A DNA stretch of 64,000 nucleotides, taken from the NCBI GenBank assembly GCA_030247885.1, contig JAPDRO010000013.1:496001-560000 (forward strand), in the 5' to 3' direction. The translations under genes were made by a program, and so were the position numbers. Shown in pieces: positions 11,441 to 25,700 of this stretch (within the stretch, counting starts at the first letter, position 1; each line of letters begins with the position of its first letter). This DNA comes from Taxawa tesnikishii (nom. ined.) (taxonomy: Eukaryota > Ascomycota > Dothideomycetes > Dothideales). Under the pieces are notes generated by a model, which was not told the origin of the DNA, searched no databases, and saw nothing but the letters and a program-made list of their open reading frames with translations.

Positions 11441-14358
11441 CTTAATTTTATTTAGGTTATACTACTTACTACTAGGATTCGTTTTATTACTAGTAACTTT
11501 CGCTACTTAATATAAAAAGCTTTAAGTCTAGTTTCTAATAATATACTTTCTAGGATCTTTAAGGTTAAAGTACTAGGCTTTAGAAGTAAAGTATAAGCTT
11601 ATAATTAAAGTAACCTTATTAAATAGCGTTTTACTAATAAATATAAACTATAAAGTACTCGAAAGTAAGCCTAGATTTAACTAAATACTCTTAAATATAC
11701 TAATATATTTATAAAACTTATTTATAATTACGCGCGTAAACGAAGTATTAATAAGGTTTTCTTATATTAAAATATATATTATTATTTTCCGCTTCTTATT
11801 ACTTATATTTTTATAAGTAACTTTACTAAACTACTTATTATATTTCTTATCTTTAAAGTAATAGTTAGTAAGATAAATATTACTTATAAGCTTCTTTAAA
11901 GTCGTAAGTATAACTTATTTCGAATAGCTATTAAACTATAGTAGGGAGCTATTTTATATACTATTTATATTTCCTTTATTATCTTCCTTACTATCTTTAA
12001 TAAGGTTACGTTTAAGTAAATCTCTAACTAAAAAGAGTTTAGGAATATTAAGTTCCTACTATATATACCTTAGTTTTAGCTACTTTTAGCTCGAATAGTA
12101 TATACTTTTAAGTTAAATAATAGTATTTATAAAGTAATACGTTTTCTCCTTAGTAAAGAAGACTTAGTTCCTCTTTATTATTTCTAGACTAGTAAGTATA
12201 ATCTTAATCTTATCCCCGACGAATTTACGAATATTATTAATTTACGTTAAGAATAACTTATTTATAATAACTATTAAGCTTAAGCTTACTTCGAGTTATA
12301 GCTAAATATCTTTAAGCTAGTCGTATAAGGCGAGTAGTATCTTAAAGTTAAAGTAGTTACTTAAGTATACTTTAGTATCTAAAGGATATCCTAACTTTTC
12401 TACTATTTATATAAATACTTAGAGCTATATAATAGTAATATAAGTCTTACTAAGGCTTATATTATAAGTATTATAAACTACGAGGTTACTAGAAAGTATT
12501 TCCTTTAAAGCCTAGCTTATAAAGTAAAACTAGTAAAATAATAAGAAGTTCTTCTTATTTTAGCTCTTATAGAAAATACTAGATATAAAGTTAAGGTTAT
12601 TCGAATTACTATTAAAGAAGTAATACGTAACTTACTAAAGAGCGAGTTCCTTATATTTAAAACTATAATCTCTTAATATTAGAACTTAGAAATTAGTAGC
12701 TACGCTTTTATTATTTCTATTAATAAAGTCTAAGCCCTCGATATTACTACTCGATAGCTACTTATATATTATCTAATTACTATCGAGAGTAATAAATAAC
12801 TTTTACTTTACTAAGGAACTAGGTTTATAAGTATTACTTTTAATTAACTAAAAAACTTTATAGTTAAGTATATAGCCTTCTTATAGGCTTTATTATTTAC
12901 CTTATCGTTTAGTTCTTTTTGTTTTCTTTTAAGAGTAACTCTCTTTATAGTAACGTAGTTATCTTCTAACTAATAAGAGTTTTTTAAACTAAAAGAAACG
13001 TCTAACTTAAATAGATCGTCGCTTTTTAATATTAAACTATTATTTTCTATTATTATAAACTTAATAGTAAAATAACGCGTTAGCTTTATAAGAGGTAGTA
13101 ATAGTACTAGTTAACGCTCGATCTTTATAAATAGCTTCGTTACCTTTATATTCTCTAGAGTACGCTTATTTATCTTCTTCGGAGTACGCTCGTTTAAAAT
13201 AACTTTCTATTTATAGAGCTTAGACTTAGGAATTAGTCGGATATAGTTAAAATTACGTATAACGAATATCTAAAGCTATTTAATATTAACTAGAGCATTT
13301 TAGTATACTTCCTAGAGTATACTATTATATAGTAAGCTAGCTAATTTAACTTTATTTACGTTTACTTTAAGATTAATAATTAAGTTAAACTACTAAAATT
13401 CGCGCGTTACTTATTACTAAACGTAAGTAATAAGCTCTTAGACTACTAGTAGTAAAACGCTCTTAAAATAGCGCTAAGTTAACTTATAAAAAGGTTAAGC
13501 TTATATACGCCTTTATTAGTATTATAGATAGTACTAAGGCGTAAAGGTATAACTATAAATAAACTAATAAGTATATTTATATTAAAGTAAATAAAGTTAA
13601 CTTAAATAAATATAAGAAGTATATTACTAAGATTCTTCTTTAACGTTAAGTTACTAATAATTATATTATTAAGATCGTTAGTTATATTAGTAAATAATAT
13701 AGTATTATATATACTACTATATATTTAGCTCTATAAGCGCTTTAAGCGTAATAATAAACGTACTCTTAATTATAACGTTAAATATATTCTTTTTCTACTT
13801 TTAGTACCTTAGCTATATTTACTCTTACTATTACTTTTATTTTCGTACTTTATATCTTATATATATATTCGAAGAAGATACTATATAACTATCTTAATAA
13901 GGTCCGCGTCGTTTTTACTCTTATAAAATAAGTTCGAGTAATACTAAGGTTAAAGTAACTTCTCTTAAGACTTCTTTTAAAGTAATTCCTAGATAGCCTA
14001 GCCTTTTACTTCGTTAAGAAGGTTATTTTAAATACTAAAGTATTCGCGCTTAACTATAAGTATCTTTAGAAGGCCCTCGTAAAGGTATTTAAAATTCCTT
14101 AAATAACTTATAACTATATTCTTAAGAATTTACTAGTTAGCTTTATTTACGCTTAAAGTAATATATATAAATCCCTTTATAGTACTTCTTTTAAACTTAC
14201 TCGGGCCCTTAGTTATAAGAAAATACTAGAGTAAGTTCTTTATTTATATAAAGGGATTATACTTATCGAAATTAGCTAAAGGATTTAAGTTAGAAAGTAG
14301 TAGCGTAAAGAACGTAATAGGATTAGTAAGTATACTTATAGTAATAGCGCGAAAGTAA

Positions 14359-14563
14359 AATAATTGTTTTACGTAATAAGTTAGAATCTAATATAAGTAT
14401 ATATATAAGTAGAAGGAAGAAATACCTCGGACTAGTAAAAGAAAGAGCGTAATTCTAATAACTTACTATAATAACTAAGATAAATAATCGTTCTACGTAA
14501 TAAGTTAAAATATAATATAAGTAAGTAAAAAGGAAGAAATACTTTAAACTAGTAAAAGAGAGT
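14359..14563 (+). repeat. Two-copy direct repeat of about 85 bp
   Basis: A unit starting AATAAT(T/C)GTT(T/C)TACGTAA at 14359 recurs at 14483, and both copies run to a shared GACTAGTAAAAGA-like end. Copy spacing is 124 bases, and the differences are mainly RIP-type transitions plus one small length difference. Confidence 0.7.
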
Positions 14564-15083
14564 CTATAAGAACGACTATATAAGATAGTAACTAAATTTA
14601 GCGCTAAATAAGGAAATAAAGAAGAACTAATAGTAAAGTATAAGTCTATATTGCGCGTATTATAAAAGTAATAACGCGCGTAATAAGAAGATAATAACGC
14701 GCGTATTATAGAAGGTAATAATACGAAGTAATTAGTATATATATAAAGACGACTTATACGAGTATAAAAGGACGAAAGAGTAATATTATAATAGTAGCTA
14801 AAGATAGCGTTATTAACTAACGCGTAACGTATAATATAAACGGAGTCTCTATATTAATATAAATCCGAAAGGCTTAAGAAAACGTAGCGTAAGACGTAGT
14901 AACTATTAAGTACTAAGGTAATAAAGGAGTAAAGCGAATAAGATAAGTAGTAGTAAAGGATAAGTATATAAATATAGTCGAAGGGAGGAAAGGTAGTAAC
15001 TAAATAAAAGACTTTATTAGTAAGGAAGTATAAAATAAAAGTAAAGAAATAAGTTTATAAAGTATAAATAAGGGAGTAAGTAA

Positions 15084-15384
15084 GCCTTACTAGTAATCCT
15101 ACTAGGATATTTATTAAAATATAGAGGTAAAAAGAAATATAAACGAACGAGTATATAAGATATAAAGGAAAGATTAATAAGGCCTTACTAGTAATCCTAC
15201 TAGGAAGTTTATTAGAGTATAAAAGTAGAAAGGAAATATAAACAAATAAGTATATAAGATATAAAGGAAAGATTAATAAGGCCTTACTAGTAATCCTACT
15301 AGGAAGTTTATTAAAGTATAAAAGTAAAAAGGAAATATAAACGAATAAGTATATAAGATATAAAGGAAAGATTAATAAGGCTTA
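15084..15384 (+). repeat. 99-bp minisatellite, three units
   Basis: Units starting GCCTTACTAGTAATCCTACT begin at 15084, 15182 and 15281, and the opening of a fourth unit lies at about 15379-15384. The spacing is 98-99 bases. The second and third units are nearly identical, and the first differs more. The array ends where copia copy B begins. Confidence 0.88.
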
Positions 15385-15552
15385 TAGTTAAACTAAGTAC
15401 TTAACTATAACTAAATATATAGTAGAACTAACTATAACTTATTAATTAATTAAGCTATCTATAATAGTAGCTAGGAAATAAAGAAATTTCTCGCTTAGTT
15501 TAATAGATTATATAACTATCTATTTAGACTAGGTAGCTATTATCTTATAATA
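15385..15552 (-). repeat. 3' LTR of copia copy B
   Basis: Reverse complement of the copy A LTR, ending ...GGTAGCTATTATCTTATAATA. The element's purine tract lies immediately beside it. Confidence 0.88.
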
Positions 15553-18500
15553 TTCCTTCTTAGTTAGATTAGTCCTCTTTAGATAGTCTAAGTTAACTAA
15601 TAAACCTCTAGAAATACTAACCTTAAAGAGGCTTTATAAAGCTATTAGTAATTATCTCTTATATATTAATAAAGTTAATATTAATCTTCTTCCTTTTATA
15701 TAAATCTTTAATATAGTAATAAGCTATATCGATATACTTTAATCTATTATAAGTATACGTATCTTAAATAAGAGAGAGAGTAGCTTAGTTATTTCCTTTA
15801 AGTATAATAAGTAATTTAATAGTAAACTTTAGCTCTTCTTAAACTATTAGCTTAAAAGAGTTACTACTAATAAGGTACTAATAGCTTATATCTCTTAAGA
15901 GTAATATAAGCTATTATAATTACTTTAAGTAAGTATATATTACTATGTATTTAGTATTTATAGTAGAGGTTACTACTAACTTTTACTTCTTACTTATTTA
16001 ACTAATTAACTCTCCTTCGAGTATAAATATATTACTAAGAATAGAGATTTTATCTCGTTTATTTATTATATAGTTAGAGTTAAAAAAGCTAGTTAAATAT
16101 TAGTCTTAGTATACTCCTAAAATAATTGCTAAGTTAATATTTAATCTTAGGTACTTTAAGATTCCCTTAGTTACCTTAGTATAAAACTCTATTAAATTTA
16201 TAAGGTACTAACTTAGTTTACCTAAGGCGAAGGTAATATTAAGCCTTATTAGAATACTAAGGTAAACTATCTTTTAATTAGATACTAATATTCTCTTTAG
16301 TTTACTCTTATATCTTAGGGTTTAGCTAGTCTTAGTATATCGTAGTTATTTAATAGTACCTTTACTAGGTAAGCTTTATCTTTCTTTATATTATATTTAG
16401 TAAGAATATCTTTAATATAATAAGACTAGTTTATTTTAATTATTTTAGCCTTCCTATTCCTTATAATTCTTACTTTAAAGATAAAGTTAATTTCTTTTAA
16501 GTCCTTAATCTTAAAGATAAAGGTAAAAGCCTCTTTAAACTATAAGATATTATTAATGTCCTTATACGCTACTTAGATATTATCTACGTAAATAAGGAGA
16601 AGTATTTTCCTTTTTAAGTAAATTAAAAGATACGAGTTTACCTTACTTTAAACGAAGCCTAGCTTTTAAAGTTATAGTATATAGTTCTAGTTCTAGTCTC
16701 TCGCTATTTACTTAAGACTATATAGACTCCTAAGAACCTTAAGTACTTAGCTAGGGGCGAGATTAATACTAGGTAGAAGTACTATATAAATCTCTTCCTT
16801 TAAGAACGACTTAATAAAAGTATTATTAACATCTACTTAATAGTACTTTAAATCCTCGATTATAATAATAACTAGGAAGACTTTTAAAGAATTATACCTT
16901 AGGGTAAGAGTAAAAGTATATTTAAAATTAATACCGTACTTCTAGGAGAATCTTCTTATTACTAGCTTAGCCTTTAGCTTATTTAGAGATTTATTTAAGT
17001 TAAACTTAATATCGAAAACTTATTTACTTAATATAATATTATACCCCTTTAGTAGGGTAGCTATTTTAAATATTACCTTTACTTATAAAGTATCTAGTTT
17101 CTTCTTAATAGCTTCCTTTTAAAGTTCTCCTTAAATAAGGTTATAAATAGCTTTTAAATAAGTTCGTAAAATTAGAATATTTATCTTACCTTTTACTATA
17201 AAAGTAAACTCCTCCTCTACTTAATTAACCTTAAAAAGAGTAATAACTTAACTCTATCTTTCTTTTATAAGTAGAGTTATAAGAGCCTTAAAGATCTTAG
17301 TTAACTTATAGTTAATTTTTAACTTATCTTTATTAAGATTTCTTCTTATTTTCTTAAGTATTAAAATTTCGACGTAAGAGAAGACCTTCTTTAGTAAAAC
17401 TAAGGTAGGAATCTTAACGTAAGAAAATACGGTTTTTAGCTAAGTTAAAATAATTATTTCTTACTCCTCTTATTATAGTTCTTTTAATAGAGACTCTTCC
17501 TACTAAGTTATATAAGACTTTTCCTAATTTATAGTCTTAAGAAGCTCCTCTTATTATAGTATATCTATATAAATACTTAGTATAGACTTTATTAGCTACC
17601 TCCTTAGTTTACTAATTAGCTTCTTTTAAGGTACTATATTTAGAGTAAATCTAACGAGTATATTAAGCTTAATATTTCCTTCCTTTTTGTTCTTAAAGAA
17701 CTTAACTACTCTACTTATAATTATCTTTCTTATATCTAGTACTTAGAGCTTTTATTACTTAGTAGTACCTTTAATATAACTTATAAAGACTTTAACTTTA
17801 CTTTTATCTATTAGCTTATCTTATCTTAAGAATAAAGGTAAGGATTTTAAGTTTATATAAGTAATAACTTTATAACCCTAGACTTTAATATAGTCGATTA
17901 ATAGAGTAATTCTAATAAAAGCTTCCTTAAGACTAAGCTATCTACTATTAATAACTAGTCCGTTAGATATAAGGTTTTTAAGGTAAATATTAGTTTATAT
18001 TACTTCGAACTAGAACTTATTTAGTAGCCCTACGTCCTTAAGTATTACCTTTATATTAAACTTTATAGTCTAGTTACTTCTTTTAATAACTTTATTTTAT
18101 AAAGATATTTAAGTAATAGTAAATTATAGTTAGACTCCTTTTTATTTCTCTTACTCTTAAAAGACTTCCTTTAGCTTAAGAGTATTATTACTTTTAATAG
18201 CCTTAAGCTTAGCTTTACTTTAGAGTTTTACTTTCTTCTTTTATTACTAAAGGTAAGTAGGAGCTTTATCCCTAGTCCTTAGTCTATAGATTTAGGCTTT
18301 CCTTAAGTAGTTATTTATAATAAGAAGGAATATAATATACTCTTACTATAATAGTTCGAATAGTTTATAAATATTTATATAAACTAAGTTAAGTACCTTT
18401 AGCTTTCTTATTAAGAGAAGTCCCTTCTTATTCCTAATCTTAGTAAGCGTATAGATCTTATATTAATAGCTTTTATTAATTTAGATTAGTTTAGTAAGTA

Positions 18501-20414
18501 TTATAACTTTATATAAGTTACTAATCTTTTTAACTTTAAGATAAGTAAGCCTTTTATACTATAGTTAGTATCTCTACTTTTAGGCTATATCTTTTACTAG
18601 TACCTTTTCGGGACTATCTATTAGATCTTTATATAACTCTAGGAGCTATATAATATTTACTTTAGCTTTTATTTATAAATCCTCGAGTATATTAGCTAGC
18701 TAATTACTTAGCTCTTAAAACTATATAGATTTTACCTATTAGTAGGTAATCTTATCTCGTAAATTTAATAGAATAGAACCTTAATAAGTACTTAATATAG
18801 CTCGAAACGTATATTAATTATTCGGCGAGGTAATCTTATTTATAATATAAATACTACCTTTATACCTTACCTTTACTACGATATTTCCTTATTTATCTTT
18901 TAAGTATATACTATCTTTATTAAAGGTTTTATAAAGTTCGCTCTTATATATCTTCCTTTTAGATAATAAGTTAGCTTCGAGATTAAAAATATAAAGTATC
19001 TTTAATAGAAGGATTAAGTTCTTATCTTTATTTATTATTTCTACTATATCCTAGTAGTTTAAAAATAAAACTCTTCCTTTTACTATAATCTTCTATCTTA
19101 GAATATCTCGAAGTAGTCCCTTAAATAACTAGAGCTAGTTAGTTATATATAAACTTATACTAGTATTAAAGGCCTAGCTTTAGTAGGGAACTTTACTTCT
19201 TACTTCCTTAGAGAAATAAGTAACCTTCTTAATAAGGTCTATAGACTTTTAATCTTAGCTTAATAAGTTTAATTTTATAGTCTAGGATCTACTTAAGGTT
19301 AAAGTTTCCTTAACTTTAAAGGCTTTATACTTTCTCTTTTCTTACTTTAAGCCTATTCTTTTTTACTTTAAGTTTATAACTTCCTTATAAAGCTTATTAA
19401 TTAGGTCTATTATATCGTTATTACTCTTTTCTAGCTTAACTTAAGACCTCTTCTATCTCCTTTTATCCTTTATTATAGTCCTTATATCTTTAAGAAAAGA
19501 GTAGTTTTTAGCTAGTAGTTACTATTATAAAGATAATACTTAGCTTAATTTAGTAACTAAAATCTCCTTTTATTAGACGTCTTTTATTATTAATACCTTT
19601 TAGTAAGAAGAGTAAATTAGCTAGCTTTAGCCTTAAGAGAAGCTTTTTCTCTTAAAACTTAAGGATTAACTCTTTAATTAGTAGATTTATTTAAGTATTA
19701 ATAGTATTCCTTACGATAGTATATTTATTTAGTAAAGTCTAAAGTAGCTACTAGAGTCTCCTACTTAGCTTCTTAATAGCTACTATATTTAGTTAAGTAG
19801 TAATTACCCTCTTACTTAGCTTAGCTAGTTAAGTTTATACTTTATTTATAGTTATTTTTAGGCTTATCTTATAGTTAATAAAATCCTATAAGTATTACCT
19901 TATTATTATTTAAAGCTTATCTAAGTATTTATTCCTTAGCTCCTTTTATTTAGCTATAGTTATATCTAGGTCCTTAATTTAGTCTTAGTTATCCTTACTA
20001 ATATAAATAGTAATTTAGTATTTAACTTTTATATTAGCTTAAATATAAAATAAGAAGGTAAAAAGCTATATAATTATTATAGACTCTTCCCTTAGAGTTA
20101 AAGATAAGGTTATTATTTATATACCTTCCTTTTCTTTTAATTTATTCTTAATAATAAACTAAATATTCTCTCCTATTAACTACTCTCTTATAAGTATAAA
20201 CTATCTTTCCGAATTCCTTCTTATAAGAATAAAAACGAGCCTCTTCTTACTAAAGAATTTATCTATTAAGTTTATTATAGTCGTTTATATAGATTAAAAT
20301 AGTATAGTAAAATCGAATTAGCGCGAAAGGGAAGGTAATAAGTTAGTAGACTTTAGTATTTATAAAAGTAAAGTAGACTTTATAATACTTAGTAAGCTTA
20401 TAGTAGTAAAGAGC

Positions 20415-20655
20415 TTTACTTAGTATAACTAGTCTTATTACTTATTATAGCCCTTTTAGTTACTATACCTTATAGTACTTAGTCTTACTACCTTATAGTC
20501 CTTCTAAGTACTAGTATACTTCTATAAGTAGTCTTACTACTTTTAGTAGCCTTTTATATATAGGAATTATATTAGTCTTACTACTTATAGTAGCCCTTTT
20601 AATATAAGTATTAATTATACTAGTCTTACTACTTATTATAGCCCTTTTAAGTATA
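20415..20655 (-). repeat. Five-unit leader repeat in copia copy B
   Basis: On the plus strand TAGTCTTA(C/T)TAC...TAGCCCTTTT recurs five times with about 48-base spacing. It is the inverted counterpart of the copy A leader array, so the array belongs to the family and is not a local accident. Confidence 0.8.
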
Positions 20656-20708
20656 AAATATACTATACTTAATTAAGCGATAAGCTATTATAAACCCGGG
20701 CTTATAAC

Positions 20709-20876
20709 TAGTTAAACTAAGTACTTAATTATAACTAAATATATAGTAAAACTAACTATAACTTATTAATTAATTAAGTTATTTATAATAGTAGCTAGGA
20801 GATAAAGAGATTCCCTACTTAGTTTAATAAGTTATATAACTATCTATTTAGACTAGGTAGCTATTATCTTATAATA
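20709..20876 (-). repeat. 5' LTR of copia copy B
   Basis: About 168 bp, pairs with 15385-15552. On its inner side it is adjoined by the same CCCGGGCTTATAAC leader motif (as complement) that follows the 5' LTR of copy A. Confidence 0.88.
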
Positions 20877-22440
20877 CTTACTATAATTATACTTTACTTT
20901 ATTACTTAACTATATATATAATATAATAAAGGAAAAGGAAAAGAGTACTACTCTATAGAAATTACTAGTATTAAACTACTAATTAATATAATAAGAGAAG
21001 CCTTTTACGTAAGTAAATAGAAAGTTAAGTTTATATTATTAATAAGGTTAAAGTAAAGTACTAATAGTAGTTTCTATATACGCTAGCGTAGCCTATAAGG
21101 ACTATCTTCTACGAAGCTAATAAGATAATTAAATTATAAAGGTATAAAGAATACGAATAAGATATCGAGGAATATTTACTATTTAAACGAGAGGAATATA
21201 TAAGTAGTAACTAGATAGTATATATAGCTAATCCTAAAGGCCTTATAAGTTAAAGAAGACTAACTAAGCCTCTACTTAATACTTACGTATACTCTTATAA
21301 AGATACCCCCTAATGCGACTATAGCTTTAACTTATAAGTTAAAAAATACTAGCAAAAATAGTAGTCGATTAGTTACGTAAATAATTAAATAGGACCTATA
21401 GCTAAGTAACTAGAAATACTATAACTTTTATACTTTTACTAAGAAAATCTTCGTAGTATTATATCTTACTAGAAAGAGTTTTATAATAATCGAAATATAA
21501 AACTACGTTAAAGTTAAGATTTTTACTATAGTCTTAAAGTAATATAATATAATATACTAATTCCGCGATATTATATAATTTATATAAATAAATAATAGAA
21601 AAGAGTCGTTTTAGAAGTTAATATATTAAATTAACGTAAACTTTAAGTAACGTAGCTACGAGCGTAAAGTTACTTATAATAACGCTAAATTAACTTTTAA
21701 TATAAGTCGCGCTATAACTAGCCTAGTTACTAGTAGCGCTAGTAATAAAAATAAAAATAAAGCTAAAACTAAAAGCGTAGAAATAAAGAGTAGAAATAAT
21801 AAGAGAAAATACTACTATATCTTAACTATAAAGCTTATATAAGTTACGCTTAAGAGTAATTCGTTTAAGGCTATTAGCTTTACGTATAAGATTATAAGAG
21901 TTAGAGTAAAAGTAATAGAGTATTATTACGCCCTAGAGGATCTACTCTTATTATACTTAGTCGAATTACTAACTATAAAGTAAGAGTTAAATAGCGCCTC
22001 GAATTATATTAAATTAAATTAAGAAGATAAGAAGCCCGCTATAATTAACAATTAAAGTAATTAAGAGAGACTTATTTTAATTCGATATTTATAAGGAAAG
22101 AGTTTAAAGTTTTATATAGTAAGTTTTAAGTATATTCTTAATATATAATACTAATAAAGAGTAAGTCTTAAACTACCTTTTATTATAATTATCTATTACC
22201 TTTAAGGTAGTAGTACTTACGAATATAACTATAAAGCGTATAGTACTTATAGTCTCTTTATATAAAATAGTTTATTAAACTACTTATTTTAAGGTATATT
22301 AACTTATACTTACTATAATACTTACTTTAACGGTAATAACTATAGTAACTTAACTAAGGTAATTATATAAGTTTTACTATATAAATAAGTATTATAACTA
22401 AATAATAGTCGAAAAGGTAATATTACTTTATTAATATTAA

Positions 22441-22730
22441 CTACTAGGATTACTAATAAGGCGACTCTTAGAAAGCTACTAGAGAGTCTACTAGGAGTAT
22501 TACTAAGATTACTACTAGGACTACTAATAGAGTAACTCTTAAAAAGTCGCTAGAAAGTCTACTAAGAGTACTACTAAGATTACTACTAGAATTACTAATA
22601 GGGCGATTCTTAAAAAGTCGCTAGAGAGTCTACTAGAATTACTACTAGGATTACTACTAGGAGTACTACTAAAATTACTAATAGGGTAAGTCTTAAAGAA
22701 GTTACTAAGGCTACTATTAGTATAGTTACT
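22441..22730 (+). repeat. Degenerate tandem array, about 71-bp unit, four copies
   Basis: Units beginning CTAG(G/A)A(T/C)TACTAATA start near 22444, 22515, 22585 and 22669. Each carries a CTTA(A/G)AAAG-CTAGA-AGTCTACTA core and is padded with short ACTACTAGG/AGTACTACTAA sub-repeats. The last spacing is longer (84) because of extra sub-repeats. Confidence 0.75.
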
Positions 22731-25700
22731 AAGAGTTATATAAACGACTTAAACTACTACGAATCGCTAAAGGAAGTATTAAGACGCGTTTATATATATA
22801 AAACTTTCTCCTTCTTTTTATTTAACTTAACTATATTAACGCGTTCGTTTTATTATATTATATCTTAATACCTTAGTAAAACTTTACTAACTATTTATTT
22901 AATACGTCGTTTATCTTTAGTATATATTATTAGATCTCTCTTATATATTATAATACTACTAAGTTATCCTAAGAATTAGATAGTATTAACTATAACTTAG
23001 TTTAAATAAAAGTTACGTTTATTTATAATTTTAACTACTTAAGTCTTATTCGAGTATCTTATAGTATTAAGTAAGGCTACTAAGAACTAAAAGAGCGCTA
23101 GGAAATATAAATAATATAACCTTTAGTACTCTTTTATTAAGGAAGAAAAGACCTTAAATAGATTATTAGTCGAAGTAAGTTACTATTACTTTTAACTATA
23201 TTTCGAGTTTATAAAGTAGTTAAACTTTATATTATATTTGTTTTTACTTCGAGGGTTATACTTTCTTTTAAGAGATAATATACCCTAGATTTTACCTAGT
23301 ATTTTAAAACGAATACTAGACGGATAAACTTATTTAAGATATATAAAGAGACGTCTAGTCTATTAAGTAAGAAGTTAACTTAAGGACGGAAGTACTACGC
23401 GCCCTATATAGGGTTATAGTTTTTAGAATATATAATATTCTTAACTATCCTTAAAGTACTAACGTAAATTTAGATACGTAAATCTATAAGAACGGCTCGT
23501 AATAACTACTTTACTATTACTTATAAAGAAATAAACGCTTATATTAATCGAAATACTACTAGTAAATATACGTCTTACGATACTAATTACTTTAAGTAAT
23601 AAATATATAAGAAAGGAAAGATAAGAACTTTCTTTTATCGAAATAGTAACGAAGTATTATTATAATACTTATACTAATATTATTACGCCGAGTATTAAAT
23701 AACTAAATAAGCGAAACGTTTCCTAAGTAAAATATTTATTAAGATTATAGGTAAGGTCTACTATAGATATTATAGCCTTATAAGCTAGGAGGATACTAGT
23801 AAATTCTTCTAGGATATAATACTATATATACTATTTTATTTAGTAGTAACTATAAAGTATATTATTAACTTATAAATAACTAGTATACTAGAAACTAATA
23901 TAACGTACGAGCTAAAGTAGAAAATACTAAGTAGTAAGACTATATAGTATATATACGATAAATACTAAGATATATAATAACGTAAGAATAAGCCTCTTCG
24001 CTATAAGTATATCCTTACTATTATAATATATTAGGCGCGCAAATAACTTAGCGTAGTTAATAATAAGATTAAGTAATACGTCGCTTCTTAATAACGTTAT
24101 ACCTTTAGTAATAACCTTATTAAACTAAACTTTAGCGAAGAAAGTAAACTATACCCTTATTCCTTTTTAATATAATTTAATATATTATAGATATATCTAG
24201 TTTAAAACTTCGTAGTAATAATAAAGGTATTAATAGAAATATTTAATAATTATTATTACTTACTATAGTTATTATATCCTTTTAGTTATTACTCCTTATA
24301 GCTACTACTTAAGTTAGTAATACTATAAATACTAGTAATAAGAGCCCTAAGCGCTAGCGTATTAGTTTATATATACTATTTATACTTATAAGTAATAAGT
24401 TATTATTTCTTATTATATTTATATTAAAGGCTATTAAGGTAAAGATAAATAGAATTAGCGAAAAGGTATTCTTTTACTAAGTTACGTCTTTAAGTAGACT
24501 CTAGAAGAATATTAAACTTAAAGTTACTCGCGTAATTAAAAACGTAAGTAACTTATATATATAATACTATAATATATATAGTAAAGAAAACGAGGAGATA
24601 TTAGTACTTATAGTTAGTTAAGATAAAAGAGTTTTAGAAGATAAACTACTTAATAGCGCGTTATAAAGCGCGATTAAGAAGACTTTTAATATAATAAATA
24701 TATAAGTAAGAGCCTAGCTAAATAAGCTTAGTAAGGAACTTAAGTAAATAAAGTATTTTTATAATAGTATATAATACGACTACATTATTTCTTATACTTA
24801 TACTAATTTATACGTATAGTACGAAAGATCTAGTAGTAACTATAGTAATAGTATACTTACTAAGTTTATACTTTGTAATCTTACTAGAAATCTTAATAAA
24901 ACTAGAGGACTCGTACCTTAGGATTATATTAAGTATCTTATTAGAATTATTATAAGTAATATTAATAGTTATACTAGAAACTATAGATACTATAGATCGA
25001 AGTATATATCGTAGATTTAATACATAAATCTAAGATATAAGGATTAGTAAATTAAGTACTAGAGAGTAAATTAGTACTATAATATACTAATTTACTTATT
25101 AGGATTTCGTAATATACGCCTTTTACTTAAAAGATAGTAATATAAGTAAGACTTAAACGACTTTAGTATTACTTTAAAGGACCCCTTAGCCTTATTATAA
25201 GCTAATTATACTTATAAAGATAAAGTTTAAGACTTACTATAATTACCGACTTATCTTCTATATTAATAGCGTATTAAATACTACTTTTAAGAACCTTTAA
25301 ATAAACTAGTATAAGCGTACTAATACTATTATTATAAAGGATATTACTTTACTTAATAAAATAGAACTTAAACTCTTTTACTATTATAAATATATAACTA
25401 TTATTACCTTAGTAGTAGTTATATATCCTTTAAGTACTATAATAAATACTATTAACGCGCTAAATAACTAAGAAGGATAATAGAATATTATTAGCTATAT
25501 ATAATTTAATAAAGCTATTAAATATAAAGCTTATTTTATTATAATAGTAAATATTTATTCTTTCTAGTTAAATAAATTACTTTTAAAACTAGTATTAACT
25601 CTAGTATTAGTCTTATTACTTTAATTACTTTAGTTACCTTAGTTACCTTAGCTATCTTTTAGTAACTTTATTACTTCTTTTAATACTCCTCTAATATAAC

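Larger units (their letters stand above)
8758..15083. other. RIP-degraded repeat sequence between the two copia elements
   Basis: AT-rich, CA/TG-depleted sequence. It contains an unidentified coding remnant (about 9480-11440, listed separately), a two-copy direct repeat near 14359-14563 and, at its right end, the 99-bp array. I searched by eye for terminal repeats bounding the coding remnant and found none that I trust. Confidence 0.7.
15385..20876 (-). mobile_element. Ty1/copia-type LTR retrotransposon fossil, copy B
   Basis: Same family as copy A but inverted and 5.49 kb long. LTRs of about 168 bp lie at 15385-15552 and 20709-20876, with CTTA(C/T) duplicated on both sides. The reverse-transcriptase core is on the minus strand around 16600-16575, the purine tract (as its complement TTCCTTCTT) follows 15552, and the five-unit leader array is near 20415-20655. 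It is broken throughout by RIP and is more completely depleted of CA and TG than copy A. It lies at the end of the 99-bp array, so that array predates it. Confidence 0.9.

Noticed and set aside
15084-15384. CRISPR-like array of regularly spaced repeats
   Set aside because: The repeat unit is 99 bp end to end with no unique spacers, in a fungal repeat block. It is a minisatellite.
3264-20876. A segmental duplication with inversion
   Set aside because: Both copies start and end exactly at LTRs and have their own short target duplications, so they are separate insertions.
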